Notes: a model not told the origin generated them from the sequence alone. Positions 38,599 through 48,004 are shown, counted from the stretch's first letter. The stretch: 64,000 nucleotides of DNA from Aliarcobacter trophiarum LMG 25534 (GCF_003355515.1 NZ_CP031367.1:1674001-1738000), one strand, 5' to 3'. Translations and numbers: made by a program.

Positions 38599-39381
38599 AT
38601 GATAACTCAACTTGATTTTAAAATTTCAGAGCTTAATGCTATGAAAAAATATCCACAAGAACTTTATTTTATAGGAAACAGTGAGCTTTTAAAAAGAAGA
38701 AAAATCTCAATTGTAGGTACACGAAGACCCTCATCTTATACAAAAGAGTTTACATATAAACTTGCTTCAAAACTATCACAAAATGATATTTGTATAGTAA
38801 GTGGTGCTGCTATGGGAGTCGATAGTATAGCTCATAGTGGAGCTGGTGTAAAAAATACAATCGCAGTTGTAGCAAATGGTTTAGATATAAGGTATCCATT
38901 GGTTAATAAAAATCAAATAATTGAAATTGAGAAAAACGGTTTAATTATTTCAAATTTTAAAGAAGGCGAAAAAGCAAGGAAATATACCTTTGTTTTAAGA
39001 AATGAGATAGTTGTAGCATTGGGTGAAAAATTAATTGTTTGTGAAGCTGATTTAAACTCTGGAAGTATGACATCAGTAGAGTTTGCACTTAAACAAAACA
39101 AAGAGATTTTTGTTTTACCACATAGAATAAATGAGAGTTTAGCTACAAACGAATTGATCAAAAAAGGCTTAGCAAAAGCAATTTACGATATTGATGAGTT
39201 TATAGAAGATATTGTTGGAGTTGGGCTTTTTGGATTCCAAAATAGCTTTGATGAGATTTTAGAGTATTGTAAAAGTAACCCAATTTATGATGAAGTACTT
39301 CTAAAATATCCAGATAAAATATTAGAGTATGAGCTAGATGGTAAAATAGCTATCAAAGATGGAAAAGTTTTTGTAGTTTAG
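38599..39381 (+). CDS. dprA: DNA-processing protein DprA
   Basis: A 260-residue protein, the short Campylobacterota form with little beyond the Rossmann core. VGTRRPSSYTKEF, then VSGAAMGVDSIAHSGA, VVANGLDIRYP, and NSGSMTSVEFALKQN are the family motifs. A short C-terminal winged-helix-like part follows. DprA loads RecA on incoming single-stranded DNA during natural transformation. Starts at 38599, 41 bases after the deacetylase, with AAGG upstream. Confidence 0.92.
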   Translation: MITQLDFKISELNAMKKYPQELYFIGNSELLKRRKISIVGTRRPSSYTKEFTYKLASKLSQNDICIVSGAAMGVDSIAHSGAGVKNTIAVVANGLDIRYPLVNKNQIIEIEKNGLIISNFKEGEKARKYTFVLRNEIVVALGEKLIVCEADLNSGSMTSVEFALKQNKEIFVLPHRINESLATNELIKKGLAKAIYDIDEFIEDIVGVGLFGFQNSFDEILEYCKSNPIYDEVLLKYPDKILEYELDGKIAIKDGKVFVV

Positions 39382-39427
39382 ATTTATTTTTAAATTTCTT
39401 TTAAGTAAATATTAACTATTATTTTAT

Positions 39428-39441
39428 CAAACAATCGTTTG
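39428..39441 (+). promoter_or_regulatory. TetR operator copy 1, before tetR
   Basis: CAAACAATCGTTTG, an inverted repeat CAAAC-N4-GTTTG, nine bases before the tetR ATG. The same sequence lies before the next two genes, so the regulator probably represses itself and both neighbours. Confidence 0.7.
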
Positions 39442-39450
39442 GATAATTAA

Positions 39451-40005
39451 ATGGCAATAAAAAAAACATCAAAAGAAGAGATTTTACAAGAAGCTATAAA
39501 GCTTTTTAAGTTAAAAGGTTATTATAACTGTTCTATGGCAAATATTGCAGATGCTTGTGGACTTATTAAAGGAAGTATCTATCACTATTTTAAGAGTAAA
39601 GATGAAATTGGAATAGAATCTTTAAAATATATACATAACTATTTCGTAGATAATATATTTAGTATTGCATATGATAAGAATTTAAAAGATGAAGAAAAAA
39701 TAAAACTAATTGTTAAAAAAACAGATGAGTATTTTTTAAATAGTAAAGGCGGTTGTTTATTAGGTAATTTAGCTTTAGAAGTTAGTAGTGAAAATATAGA
39801 TTTTAAAGAAGTTATTAAAGAGTATTTTACTGCTTGGGAAAATGCTTTATTTAATATATTTAAAAACAAGTACGAAGAATCTAAATCAAGAATTTTAGCT
39901 AGAGAGTATGTTGCATTAATTCAAGGTTCTATTATGATGATGAATCTATATGATGATTCTTCAAATTATCTACAAGTAGGTGAAAAATTGATTAGTTTAA
40001 TCTAA
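39451..40005 (+). CDS. TetR/AcrR-family transcriptional regulator
   Basis: A 184-residue TetR protein. Residues 6-52 form the helix-turn-helix (AIKLFKLKGYYNCSMANIAD and GSIYHYFKSKDEIG). The C-terminal sensor part has KGGCLLGNLALEVS near 99-113, a phrase shared with some redox/electrophile-sensing TetR members such as NemR and YxaF; Cys102 is thus a candidate sensor (inference). It is the first gene of a three-gene cassette sharing palindromic operators. No close relationship to the flanking core genes; the cassette looks accessory. Confidence 0.88.
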   Translation: MAIKKTSKEEILQEAIKLFKLKGYYNCSMANIADACGLIKGSIYHYFKSKDEIGIESLKYIHNYFVDNIFSIAYDKNLKDEEKIKLIVKKTDEYFLNSKGGCLLGNLALEVSSENIDFKEVIKEYFTAWENALFNIFKNKYEESKSRILAREYVALIQGSIMMMNLYDDSSNYLQVGEKLISLI

Positions 40006-40052
40006 TCTTTTTTTTTAATATATTATTCAAACAATCGTTTGTTTTTAAAGGA
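39997..40052 (+). repeat. Direct repeat copy A: tetR 3' end plus promoter/operator
   Basis: TTAATCTAATC, a T-run, AATATATTATT and the operator are repeated almost exactly at 40606-40662. The first 9 bases of copy A are the last two codons and the stop of tetR. Confidence 0.8.
40028..40041 (+). promoter_or_regulatory. TetR operator copy 2
   Basis: CAAACAATCGTTTG, identical to copy 1, 16 bases before the ATG of the PNPOx-family gene; AAAGGAG lies between. Confidence 0.7.
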
Positions 40053-40057
40053 GATTT

Positions 40058-40576
40058 ATGGAAGTATTTACACAAGAACATATATTTATAAGAGAAAAAT
40101 ACAAAACAACAAAACAAGTTGAAAATATATTTGAGTATATGAATACAACAATTCCAAGCGATATAATGATAAAGTTTATTGAAAGCATGAACTACTTCTT
40201 TCTTGCAACATCTAGTAAAGATGGTAGAGTTAATGTAAATTTCAAAGGTACGCAATCAAAAATATTAATAAAATTTTTGAATAAAAATAAATTTATATTT
40301 CCTGATTTTAATGGAAATGGTATTTTACACTCCATTGGTGATATAGAATCAAATCCTCACGTTGGATTATTATTTATAGATTTTTCTAAAGACATTAGAA
40401 TTAAAGTAAATGGAAGAGCAAAAGTAATTGATAATAAAGAATTAATCAATAGCTATTTAGATTTATTTGATTCTTTTAATTATTCAAAATTAATAGAAGT
40501 AGAAATTGATTACATAATACCAAACTGCTCTGCAAATCTAAATATTGTAAGAAATTCTATATTGGAATTACATTAG
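40058..40576 (+). CDS. Pyridoxamine 5'-phosphate oxidase-family flavoprotein
   Basis: A 172-residue protein. The N-terminal 50 residues are helical. The FMN-binding split barrel starts with MNYFFLATSSKDGRVNVNFKG near 47 and continues with HSIGDIESNPHVGLLFIDF and IRIKVNGRAKVI. Similar proteins are flavin reductases, haem-binding proteins or F420 enzymes; the substrate is unknown. It is preceded by an operator identical to the tetR one and a strong AAAGGAG site, so it is probably the main target of that regulator. Confidence 0.78.
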   Translation: MEVFTQEHIFIREKYKTTKQVENIFEYMNTTIPSDIMIKFIESMNYFFLATSSKDGRVNVNFKGTQSKILIKFLNKNKFIFPDFNGNGILHSIGDIESNPHVGLLFIDFSKDIRIKVNGRAKVIDNKELINSYLDLFDSFNYSKLIEVEIDYIIPNCSANLNIVRNSILELH

Positions 40577-40583
40577 TTATAAA

Positions 40584-40616
40584 AATTGTTAAAGAATTGG
40601 TTATCTTAATCTAATC
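40584..40616 (+). pseudogene. Possible relic of a tetR 3' end
   Basis: Reading 40584-40616 gives KIVKELVILI and a stop, alignable without gaps to the last residues QVGEKLISLI of the intact TetR; the DNA similarity continues unbroken into the operator. It suggests a lost second tetR or a duplicated tetR-promoter junction. Only eleven codons, so weak. Confidence 0.25.
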
Positions 40617-40662
40617 TTCTTTTTTTAATATATTATTCAAACAATCATTTGTTTGCAAAAGG
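40606..40662 (+). repeat. Direct repeat copy B before the HPP gene
   Basis: About 90 % identical to copy A (39997-40052): TTAATCTAATC, T-run, AATATATTATTCAAACAATC. It carries the third operator. Confidence 0.8.
40638..40651 (+). promoter_or_regulatory. TetR operator copy 3
   Basis: CAAACAATCATTTG, one base different from copies 1 and 2 (G to A in the right arm), 17 bases before the HPP-family ATG. Confidence 0.6.
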
Positions 40663-40668
40663 AGTTTT

Positions 40669-41181
40669 ATGCATAGTTATTTACAAAAATTTAAAGGTAA
40701 AAAAGTTGAGTTAGTCCCCAAATCAACTTTAAATGAGATTTTATTTGCATTTGTTGGAAGTTTTATAGCAATTGCTATTATTGGTTATTTTACAAAGACT
40801 TATGACAATTTATTAATAATGGGTTCATTTGGAGCTAGTTGTGTATTACTTTTTGGTTTTCCTAAAAGTGCATTTTCACAACCAAGGAATGTCATATTAG
40901 GTCATTTTATATCATCATTAGTAGGACTATTATTCTTACATTTTATTGGAAATGATTATATTAGTATGTCATTAGCACTTGCAATTGCAATATCACTTAT
41001 GATAGCAACAAGAACAGTGCATCCACCAGCTGGATCAAATCCAATTATAATATTTTTATTGGGAGCTTCATGGGATTATTTAATATTTCCAACATTAATA
41101 GGTTCAATAATTCTGGTAATTGTTAGTTTGTTTTATAATAACTTGCACAAAAATAGAAGTTATCCAGATTATTGGTATTGA
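40669..41181 (+). CDS. HPP-family integral membrane protein
   Basis: A 170-residue membrane protein with four or five hydrophobic segments. The family name motif, here TVHPPAGSNP with His118-Pro-Pro, is clear, as are LMGSFGASCVLLFG-like and SAFSQPRNVILGH phrases. HPP proteins include chloroplast/cyanobacterial nitrite transporters, but most are uncharacterised; transport of a small anion is only a guess. AAAAGGAG precedes the ATG. It ends the TetR cassette before a strong terminator. Confidence 0.85.
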   Translation: MHSYLQKFKGKKVELVPKSTLNEILFAFVGSFIAIAIIGYFTKTYDNLLIMGSFGASCVLLFGFPKSAFSQPRNVILGHFISSLVGLLFLHFIGNDYISMSLALAIAISLMIATRTVHPPAGSNPIIIFLLGASWDYLIFPTLIGSIILVIVSLFYNNLHKNRSYPDYWY

Positions 41182-41184
41182 GTT

Positions 41185-41219
41185 AAAGGAACTATAAATT
41201 ATTTTATAGTTCCTTTTTT
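41185..41219. terminator. Terminator between the HPP gene and murC
   Basis: Perfect 14-bp stem AAAGGAACTATAAA/TTTATAGTTCCTTT with TTAT loop and further T residues. It closes the cassette and can also stop murC transcripts. Confidence 0.9.
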
Positions 41220-41222
41220 ATT

Positions 41223-42527
41223 TTAGTATCTTAATTGATAAGTTATATCTCCAGCTCCAACACCTAAAAATATCCCTTCATCATAAGTTTTTATAATTTT
41301 ATCATCTTTAATAAGCTCTATTTTACCCTCATAAGATACCACTCTATCAGCAAAAATAGGATTGTATGAAGCAAACTCTTTTTCAAAATCAATATCTATT
41401 CTTTTCTCACCAGCAACTGTCCAAAGTGGTAGTATTATAAGTTCATCACATCTTCTAAAACACTTTTTAAACCCCTCAAGATTATCACTAGTTCTGCTAT
41501 ATTTATGAGGTTGCCAAAGAACTATTCTATTATTAAAATTTGTAAGATTATCATATAACTCAACTGATTTCATAGTTGCTTCAATCTCTGTTGGATGATG
41601 TGCATAATCATCAATTACAACAAATCTTTCATTTGATTGAACAATATCAAATCTTTTTTTAATCCCTTTATACTTCTTAAGATTTTCTCTAATAGTTTCA
41701 ATATTTAATTCATTTAGTGCAGCAAGAATTGCCAATGAAGCATTTGAAGCTATATGAAATCCAAATCCCCAAACTTCAAATTCTCCATAATCTTTTAGTG
41801 TGAATTTGGTACAAGGTTCTCCATTTTTTAAAGTGTAACATAGATTTTTTATATCTTTTGACGGGTATAAATATGTAGCATTTTCTATTTTTAGTTTTTT
41901 TACATCTTTATCTTCACCATTTACTACTTTTACTTTTGCCAAAGATAAAAAAGTTTCATAAGAGTCATAAAATTTATCATAATCATAAGCATAATACTCC
42001 ATATGTTCAGGCTCAGCATTTGTTACTATTGCACAATATGGATTTGAAAGTAAAAAAGAAGCATCACTCTCATCTGCCTCAAAAGCTACAGTTTTATCAA
42101 TATATCTAAAATTTGAGCCAAACTCTTTTGGAATTGCTCCTATTAATGCACTACTTTCTAAAATTGTAGCCAAAATAGCAGTTGTAGTTGATTTCCCATG
42201 AGCACCTGCTACACAGTAGTTTTTCTTATCTCCTAAAATTATAGGTAGTGCTTCTTTTCGGCTCATTGTTCGTATTTGATTAAGTCTAGCTTCTATTAGC
42301 TCAGGATTTTCATCTGTAACTGCAGCTGAGTAGATAACCAAATCTAAATCTGGTGTAATATTTTTTGCATCTTGTGGACAAGATATTTTTATACCCTCTT
42401 TTTCCAACTCTTTTGTGATAGCTGAGCTTTTCATATCACTACCACTCACACTATGTCCATCAAAGTTTAAAAATCTAGCCAGTGCTGAAAGCCCTATTCC
42501 CCCAATTCCAATAAAATGAACTCTCAA
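41223..42527 (-). CDS. murC: UDP-N-acetylmuramate--L-alanine ligase
   Basis: A 434-residue Mur ligase. The N-terminal HFIGIGGIGLSALARF binds UDP. The ATP loop is AGAHGKSTTTAIL near 110, followed by TNAEPEHMEYY and the C-terminal DDYAHHPTEIEAT and WQPHKYSRT. It adds L-Ala to UDP-MurNAc in the cytoplasm. The TTG start overlaps the stop of the upstream unknown gene by four bases (TTGA). Confidence 0.95.
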   Translation of the reverse strand: MRVHFIGIGGIGLSALARFLNFDGHSVSGSDMKSSAITKELEKEGIKISCPQDAKNITPDLDLVIYSAAVTDENPELIEARLNQIRTMSRKEALPIILGDKKNYCVAGAHGKSTTTAILATILESSALIGAIPKEFGSNFRYIDKTVAFEADESDASFLLSNPYCAIVTNAEPEHMEYYAYDYDKFYDSYETFLSLAKVKVVNGEDKDVKKLKIENATYLYPSKDIKNLCYTLKNGEPCTKFTLKDYGEFEVWGFGFHIASNASLAILAALNELNIETIRENLKKYKGIKKRFDIVQSNERFVVIDDYAHHPTEIEATMKSVELYDNLTNFNNRIVLWQPHKYSRTSDNLEGFKKCFRRCDELIILPLWTVAGEKRIDIDFEKEFASYNPIFADRVVSYEGKIELIKDDKIIKTYDEGIFLGVGAGDITYQLRY

Positions 42528-43117
42528 TTTATTTCCTTTTTTTCAATTAAATGTTTTAAATTTTCATACTCTTTTTTTAAAAACTCTTGATTGTTTTCTA
42601 AAAAATCATCTACTTCAAAATTGAAACTTGTGATAAAATATCCATACTCTTCTTTAGCTTCAAGTTCATTTTTATCAACAAACTCTTCATAGAAATATTC
42701 AAAGTCCAACTCTTTTGATAAATTCACAAGCAAAACTTCCATATTTTTTTTCAAAAAATTATCATCAATACTATTTGCTAGAGTAAAAAATAGTGCTTTT
42801 GATAGTTCAAAATCACTATTTGACCACTTTTCAATAGCAAGTTCATAAAAAGCTCTAATAGTTAAAAAGTCATTTTTTTCAAGCTTTAACAGCTCATTTT
42901 TCTTCAATTTTTCTTCAAGATTAAGACTAGCAACCTTTAAGATTTCATCATAAAGTCTATCTATTTTATCTTCTTGTAAATCTAAAACGAGCATAGTATC
43001 CAAAATTTCATACATCATCTCTATATTTTGATTTTTTATTGAATTTTGCATTGCTGCTTCCAAATAGATTAAAAAATCTGGGTTTGTTCTAGCTTCGTTT
43101 AAATCATCTTTATTCAT
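42524..43117 (-). CDS. Unknown helical cytoplasmic protein between murC and the COG3400 gene
   Basis: A 197-residue acidic protein (many Glu, Asp, Leu, Asn) with no signal peptide or membrane segment. It reads as a string of amphipathic helices, possibly TPR- or HEAT-like, for example ALFFTLANSIDD and DFEYFYEEFVDKNELE. I recognise no family. It overlaps murC by four bases and is one base from the COG3400 gene, so it belongs to the same transcript and is probably conserved; the sequence gives no function. Confidence 0.7.
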   Translation of the reverse strand: MNKDDLNEARTNPDFLIYLEAAMQNSIKNQNIEMMYEILDTMLVLDLQEDKIDRLYDEILKVASLNLEEKLKKNELLKLEKNDFLTIRAFYELAIEKWSNSDFELSKALFFTLANSIDDNFLKKNMEVLLVNLSKELDFEYFYEEFVDKNELEAKEEYGYFITSFNFEVDDFLENNQEFLKKEYENLKHLIEKKEIN

Positions 43118-43118
43118 T

Positions 43119-44552
43119 TTATACCTGTTCTTCAGAAATTGGAATTAAAATTTGATTAAATTTATTCATATCAAAAGCAACTAAATCACTATTTGTATAG
43201 AAAAATTTCACAAATGACCTTTTTTTAAACATTTTTTGTTTTAAAGGTAATATTTGTAACATCTCTTTTTGTTTTTTTAACTCTCGTATTGGATTCTCAA
43301 CACCTTTTATAATCTCAATTTTTTCATTAAATATTTTTGCTAAATTTTCATAGTGGTCTAGTAAACTTAGCTGATTATCTTTTTGTCCTATTGGATCATA
43401 ATCAAATATTTTAGTTTTTAGTTTTAACTGAGTTGCAACATCAAAAATTATTGGTGAAATCTGTTCATAACTTCCACTATCATTTAAAACAACTCCCACA
43501 TTTTTTGAAGATTTTAAACTCTCATCTCCTATTTTAAAAATTGGGATTTTTAACTCTAAAAGAAAGTTTAATTTATATAAATCTTTAAACATAGCCTTTG
43601 TCAAAACAAGTAAACCAATATTATACTTTCTACTATCTTCTTTAATTATCTCTTTAAATCCTAAATTTGCATAATCTATTTGCAGAATTATTGTAGGAAA
43701 ATATCTCAATTCAGTTTTAATAAGCTCCATAATTGCAACAGTTGAAGGTCTTGTAACTTTTACAATAAGTAAAGAATTTTTTAGTTTCTCATTTAGATAT
43801 TTTGCCTCATCAAGAGCTTTTTTTACACTCTTTTCATCTTCTAAATAGAGATCTAAATATAGATATATTTTACTACCAAATGGCATAGGAAATTGACCTT
43901 GAGTCTTACCTATAACATTATAAATATTCATCAAAACTGTTGGTTTTCCAATAACCAAAATCAAATCATTTGGTTTTAAAACTGAAGATTGTTTTAGATT
44001 TATTAGTTTTTGATTTCTATATAGACCAAATATTTTCCAGTCCTTTTGCTCAATTGAGTCAATAGAACGATAAGCATAAGAGCTTCCAAATGGAATTTTT
44101 ATCTCCATTATTTCACCCTGTTTTAAACCAATATTTTGAGCCAAAACTGGTACATTTGGTAATCTTTCAACCATTCCATTTGCTAAAACATCAATTCCTC
44201 TATAGATACTAACCATTGGGTCTTTTATATTTATTCCCCAATAATCCAAAATAGTAATTTGAAGATTTTTTTTGTATTCTCTAATATTTTTAATTACACT
44301 TAGCATCTCATCTTTTGAGCCAAGTGCCATTAAAACTTCACTATGGATATTTTTATCTAAAACCATTGATAATTTTGAGTTTGAAGTAGGGTCAAACTTA
44401 TAAAATGTAAAATTTGATGGTTTTTGAATAGGTAAAATAATATCATTCATATATACAACATCATAGCTATTATCACCTGTATTTGACTCTACAATCCTTT
44501 GTAAAAGCTTCTTTGCAACTATTCCATCTAGTATAATTAATATCTTTTTCAT
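43119..44552 (-). CDS. COG3400-type protein with TrkA-C (RCK_C) domain
   Basis: A 477-residue cytoplasmic protein. The start KKILIILDGIVAKKLLQRIV looks like a TrkA-N-type Rossmann strand and helix. Residues about 135-215 form an RCK_C domain (GEIMEIKIPFGSSYAYRSI and LKPNDLILVIGKP). The remaining half has another alpha/beta unit. I recall such a protein next to tgt in C. jejuni. The ligand and partner channel are unknown. It is divergent from tgt. Confidence 0.68.
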   Translation of the reverse strand: MKKILIILDGIVAKKLLQRIVESNTGDNSYDVVYMNDIILPIQKPSNFTFYKFDPTSNSKLSMVLDKNIHSEVLMALGSKDEMLSVIKNIREYKKNLQITILDYWGINIKDPMVSIYRGIDVLANGMVERLPNVPVLAQNIGLKQGEIMEIKIPFGSSYAYRSIDSIEQKDWKIFGLYRNQKLINLKQSSVLKPNDLILVIGKPTVLMNIYNVIGKTQGQFPMPFGSKIYLYLDLYLEDEKSVKKALDEAKYLNEKLKNSLLIVKVTRPSTVAIMELIKTELRYFPTIILQIDYANLGFKEIIKEDSRKYNIGLLVLTKAMFKDLYKLNFLLELKIPIFKIGDESLKSSKNVGVVLNDSGSYEQISPIIFDVATQLKLKTKIFDYDPIGQKDNQLSLLDHYENLAKIFNEKIEIIKGVENPIRELKKQKEMLQILPLKQKMFKKRSFVKFFYTNSDLVAFDMNKFNQILIPISEEQV

Positions 44553-44597
44553 GGGCGAAATTATATCTTAAAAAGTTTAATAGTAGATTTTAGATAG

Positions 44598-45755
<1,158 letters not shown>

Positions 45756-45788
45756 ATCTTTTTTTTGATAAAATAGTCAAAAAATTTT

Positions 45789-45812
45789 AAGAGCAACTCG
45801 TTGTTCTCTTTA
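45789..45812 (+). terminator. Terminator-like hairpin after tgt
   Basis: AAGAG-CAAC paired with GTTG-TT-CTCTT (two-base bulge), 34 bases after the tgt stop. It is directly followed by the repeated leader element. Confidence 0.45.
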
Positions 45813-45903
45813 GGATTTTGCTACTTTTAGTTAAATTTTATTTAATACTAAAAAGTAGTATTTAAATATTTTGGTTACCGTTAAAAAGGTAACCTTTTAA
45901 AGG
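45808..45903 (+). repeat. Two-hairpin leader element, copy before gatC
   Basis: Contains CTTTAGGATTTTGCTAC, a long hairpin CTACTTTTAGT/ACTAAAAAGTAG (45821-45831 with 45847-45858), then GGTTACC/GGTAACC (45873-45879 with 45888-45894). A competing pairing, 45878-45886 with 45895-45903, covers the AAAGG ribosome-binding site of gatC. Parts and order match the thrB leader on the other strand. Confidence 0.6.
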
Positions 45904-45909
45904 AAAAAT

Positions 45910-46209
45910 ATGTCAAATATTATTGTAGATGATAATTTAATAGCAAAACTGGAAAAACTTTCAAGTTTGAAAATAGAAGATGACAAAAAAGATAAAATAA
46001 AAAGTGATATTTCTCAAATGCTTGAGTTTGTAAACAACCTAAATGAAATAGATGTTTCAAATGTTGAAGCAACATCAAGCACAGTAAAAGGTGGAACTCC
46101 TTTTAGAGAAGATATTGCAATATCAAGTAAAGAGATTTCAGATAGTATTTTAAGAAATGCACCAAAAAGTGAAGATAACTACTTTATAGTTCCAAAGATT
46201 ATTGAGTAA
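45910..46209 (+). CDS. gatC: Aspartyl/glutamyl-tRNA amidotransferase subunit C
   Basis: A 99-residue protein of standard length. IDDNLIAKLEKLSSLKIEDD at the start and SQMLEFVNNLNEIDVSNVEATSS in the middle are GatC; the end has FREDIAI and APKSEDNYFIVPKIIE. It joins GatA to GatB in the enzyme that amidates misacylated Gln- and Asn-tRNA. gatA and gatB are elsewhere, as usual in this phylum. A 155-base leader with two hairpins lies upstream. (Quoted runs are partial.). Confidence 0.92.
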   Translation: MSNIIVDDNLIAKLEKLSSLKIEDDKKDKIKSDISQMLEFVNNLNEIDVSNVEATSSTVKGGTPFREDIAISSKEISDSILRNAPKSEDNYFIVPKIIE

Positions 46210-46213
46210 ACCT

Positions 46214-46555
46214 ATGATAAAAGTTTATGGAATAAAAACTTGCGGAAGTGTGAGAAATGCTCTTAAATTCTTCAAAGATCACAATATAGAAATTGATTTT
46301 ATAGACTTCAAGACTACAAAAGTAGATTTAAAAACTGTTGAGAAATGGTCACAAAAAGTTGATATAAACATACTTTTTAACTCTAAAGGTACAAAATATA
46401 AAACTATGAATTTAAAAGAGTTAAATCTTGATGAACAAGGAAAAAAAGAGTATTTAGCAAATGAACCTATGCTTTTTAAAAGACCTGTTATTGAGTTTGG
46501 TGATAAATTAATTGTTGCTTGGAATGAAGAAGAGTATAAGAAGATTTTTTTATAA
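46214..46555 (+). CDS. ArsC/Spx/YffB-family thioredoxin-fold protein
   Basis: About 113 residues from the ATG at 46214; a TTG at 46202 inside gatC would add four residues. The N-terminal KVYGIKTCGSVRNALKFF places one cysteine where arsenate reductase has its catalytic Cys, followed by a normal LDEQGKKEYLANEPMLFKRPV, the family RPxV-like segment. YffB-like proteins have uncertain function, so arsenate reduction is not claimed. It overlaps or abuts gatC and ends in a hairpin. Confidence 0.8.
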   Translation: MIKVYGIKTCGSVRNALKFFKDHNIEIDFIDFKTTKVDLKTVEKWSQKVDINILFNSKGTKYKTMNLKELNLDEQGKKEYLANEPMLFKRPVIEFGDKLIVAWNEEEYKKIFL

Positions 46556-46564
46556 ATCTTCTTA
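46537..46564. terminator. Hairpin at the end of the ArsC-like gene
   Basis: Perfect 11-bp arms TAAGAAGATTT/AAATCTTCTTA with a TTTTAT loop, spanning the stop codon. It lies 36 bases from the convergent cysS stop. Confidence 0.5.
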
Positions 46565-46599
46565 TGTTAGAGAAAATATAAACTTTTCAATAAAAAACT

Positions 46600-48003
46600 C
46601 TATCTATACTCCCAAACAACTCCCAAAGCAGTATCCATAATTGATATATTTATAGAAGACAACTCATCTCTTATGCTATCTGCTTTTGCAAAATCTCTCT
46701 CTTTTTTTGCCTCTGCTCTTTGTAAAATTAGCTCTTCTATTTGTTTTTTAAGCTCTGGACTAACTCCAAATTGAAAGTATAAATAAGCATCACTTCCACC
46801 AAATCCTAATATTTTTTCAATAAACTCAATATTTGCAACAATCTCTTGTCTTAGAAGCTTATCTTTTGGATTTTTATCCAAACTATCATTTGAACTATTT
46901 ATAAATTCATCAATAAAAGCAAGTGCTAATGATGTATTCAAATCATCATTTAATGCTTCCAAAATCATAGTTTCAAACTTCTCATTTACTTTTGAAGCAG
47001 CTACTCCATAAACCCTTTTTTTAACTCTATAGAGTTTATCAAGTCTTTTTTTACTAGCTAGCAAATCCTCTTCATTGAAGTTTATATTTGCTCTATATGA
47101 AGTACTAAGAAGATAAAATCTAACAACTTCTCCACTATAAGATTTTAAAACATCTTTTAAGAAAAATGAGTTTCCTAAAGATTTACTCATTTTTTCGCCA
47201 TTTATATTTACAAAGCCATTGTGCATCCAATATTTTGCAAGATTTTGTCCACTTGCACATCTTGTCTGACTAGCTTCATTTTCATGATGTGGAAAAAGTA
47301 AATCAGCCCCGCCACAATGAATATCTATTTGAAAAGGCTCATCTTTATAAGCTAAATGTTTTTCAATCATAGCACTACACTCTATATGCCAACCTGGTCT
47401 TCCAGCTCCAAAATTTGAAGGGAAAGAGACCTCACTTGCTTTTTCAAATTTCCAAAGAGCAAAATCAGAGCTATTTCTTTTTTGATTGTTTGTTTCAACT
47501 CTTGCTATACTATTCTCATCACTTGCTTGGTGTGATAAAGAGCCATAAGAGTTATCTTTTGAAACATCAAAATATATACTATCTTCGGTTTTATATGCAA
47601 TATCTTTTAAAAGTAATTTCTCTATCATCTCTTTCATAGATTCAAGATTTTCTGTAGCTTTTGGCTCAAAACTGTTTGGTAAAATATTTAGAATTTCCAT
47701 ATCATTTTTATATCTTTTTATATAAAAATTTGTAATCTCTTCTAAAGTTTTACCCTCTTCTTTCATTTTTTTAATAATTTTATCATCAATATCTGTAAAA
47801 TTTTTTGCAAATATTACTTCATAGCCATTTGCTTTTAAAACTCTATGAAGTAAATCAAAAGCTATAGCACTTCGTGCATGTCCCAAATGAGAATTATCAT
47901 AAACAGTTGGTCCACAAACATAAATTTTTACTAAATTATCTTTTAAAGAGACAAACTCAACTTTTGTTTTCTTTGATGTATCATAAAAATATATCTTTTT
48001 CAT
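46600..48003 (-). CDS. cysS: Cysteinyl-tRNA synthetase
   Basis: A 467-residue class I synthetase. I chose the ATG at 48003, one base after the nusA stop; the frame extends to a TTG at 48024 inside nusA. YVCGPTVYDNSHLGHARSAI holds the first zinc cysteine and the HIGH-like motif. WHIECSAM and HHENEASQ give further zinc ligands. GEKMSKSLGN is the KMSKS loop. It charges tRNA-Cys. The position behind nusA indicates co-transcription. Confidence 0.94.
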   Translation of the reverse strand: MKKIYFYDTSKKTKVEFVSLKDNLVKIYVCGPTVYDNSHLGHARSAIAFDLLHRVLKANGYEVIFAKNFTDIDDKIIKKMKEEGKTLEEITNFYIKRYKNDMEILNILPNSFEPKATENLESMKEMIEKLLLKDIAYKTEDSIYFDVSKDNSYGSLSHQASDENSIARVETNNQKRNSSDFALWKFEKASEVSFPSNFGAGRPGWHIECSAMIEKHLAYKDEPFQIDIHCGGADLLFPHHENEASQTRCASGQNLAKYWMHNGFVNINGEKMSKSLGNSFFLKDVLKSYSGEVVRFYLLSTSYRANINFNEEDLLASKKRLDKLYRVKKRVYGVAASKVNEKFETMILEALNDDLNTSLALAFIDEFINSSNDSLDKNPKDKLLRQEIVANIEFIEKILGFGGSDAYLYFQFGVSPELKKQIEELILQRAEAKKERDFAKADSIRDELSSINISIMDTALGVVWEYR

Positions 48004-48004
48004 A

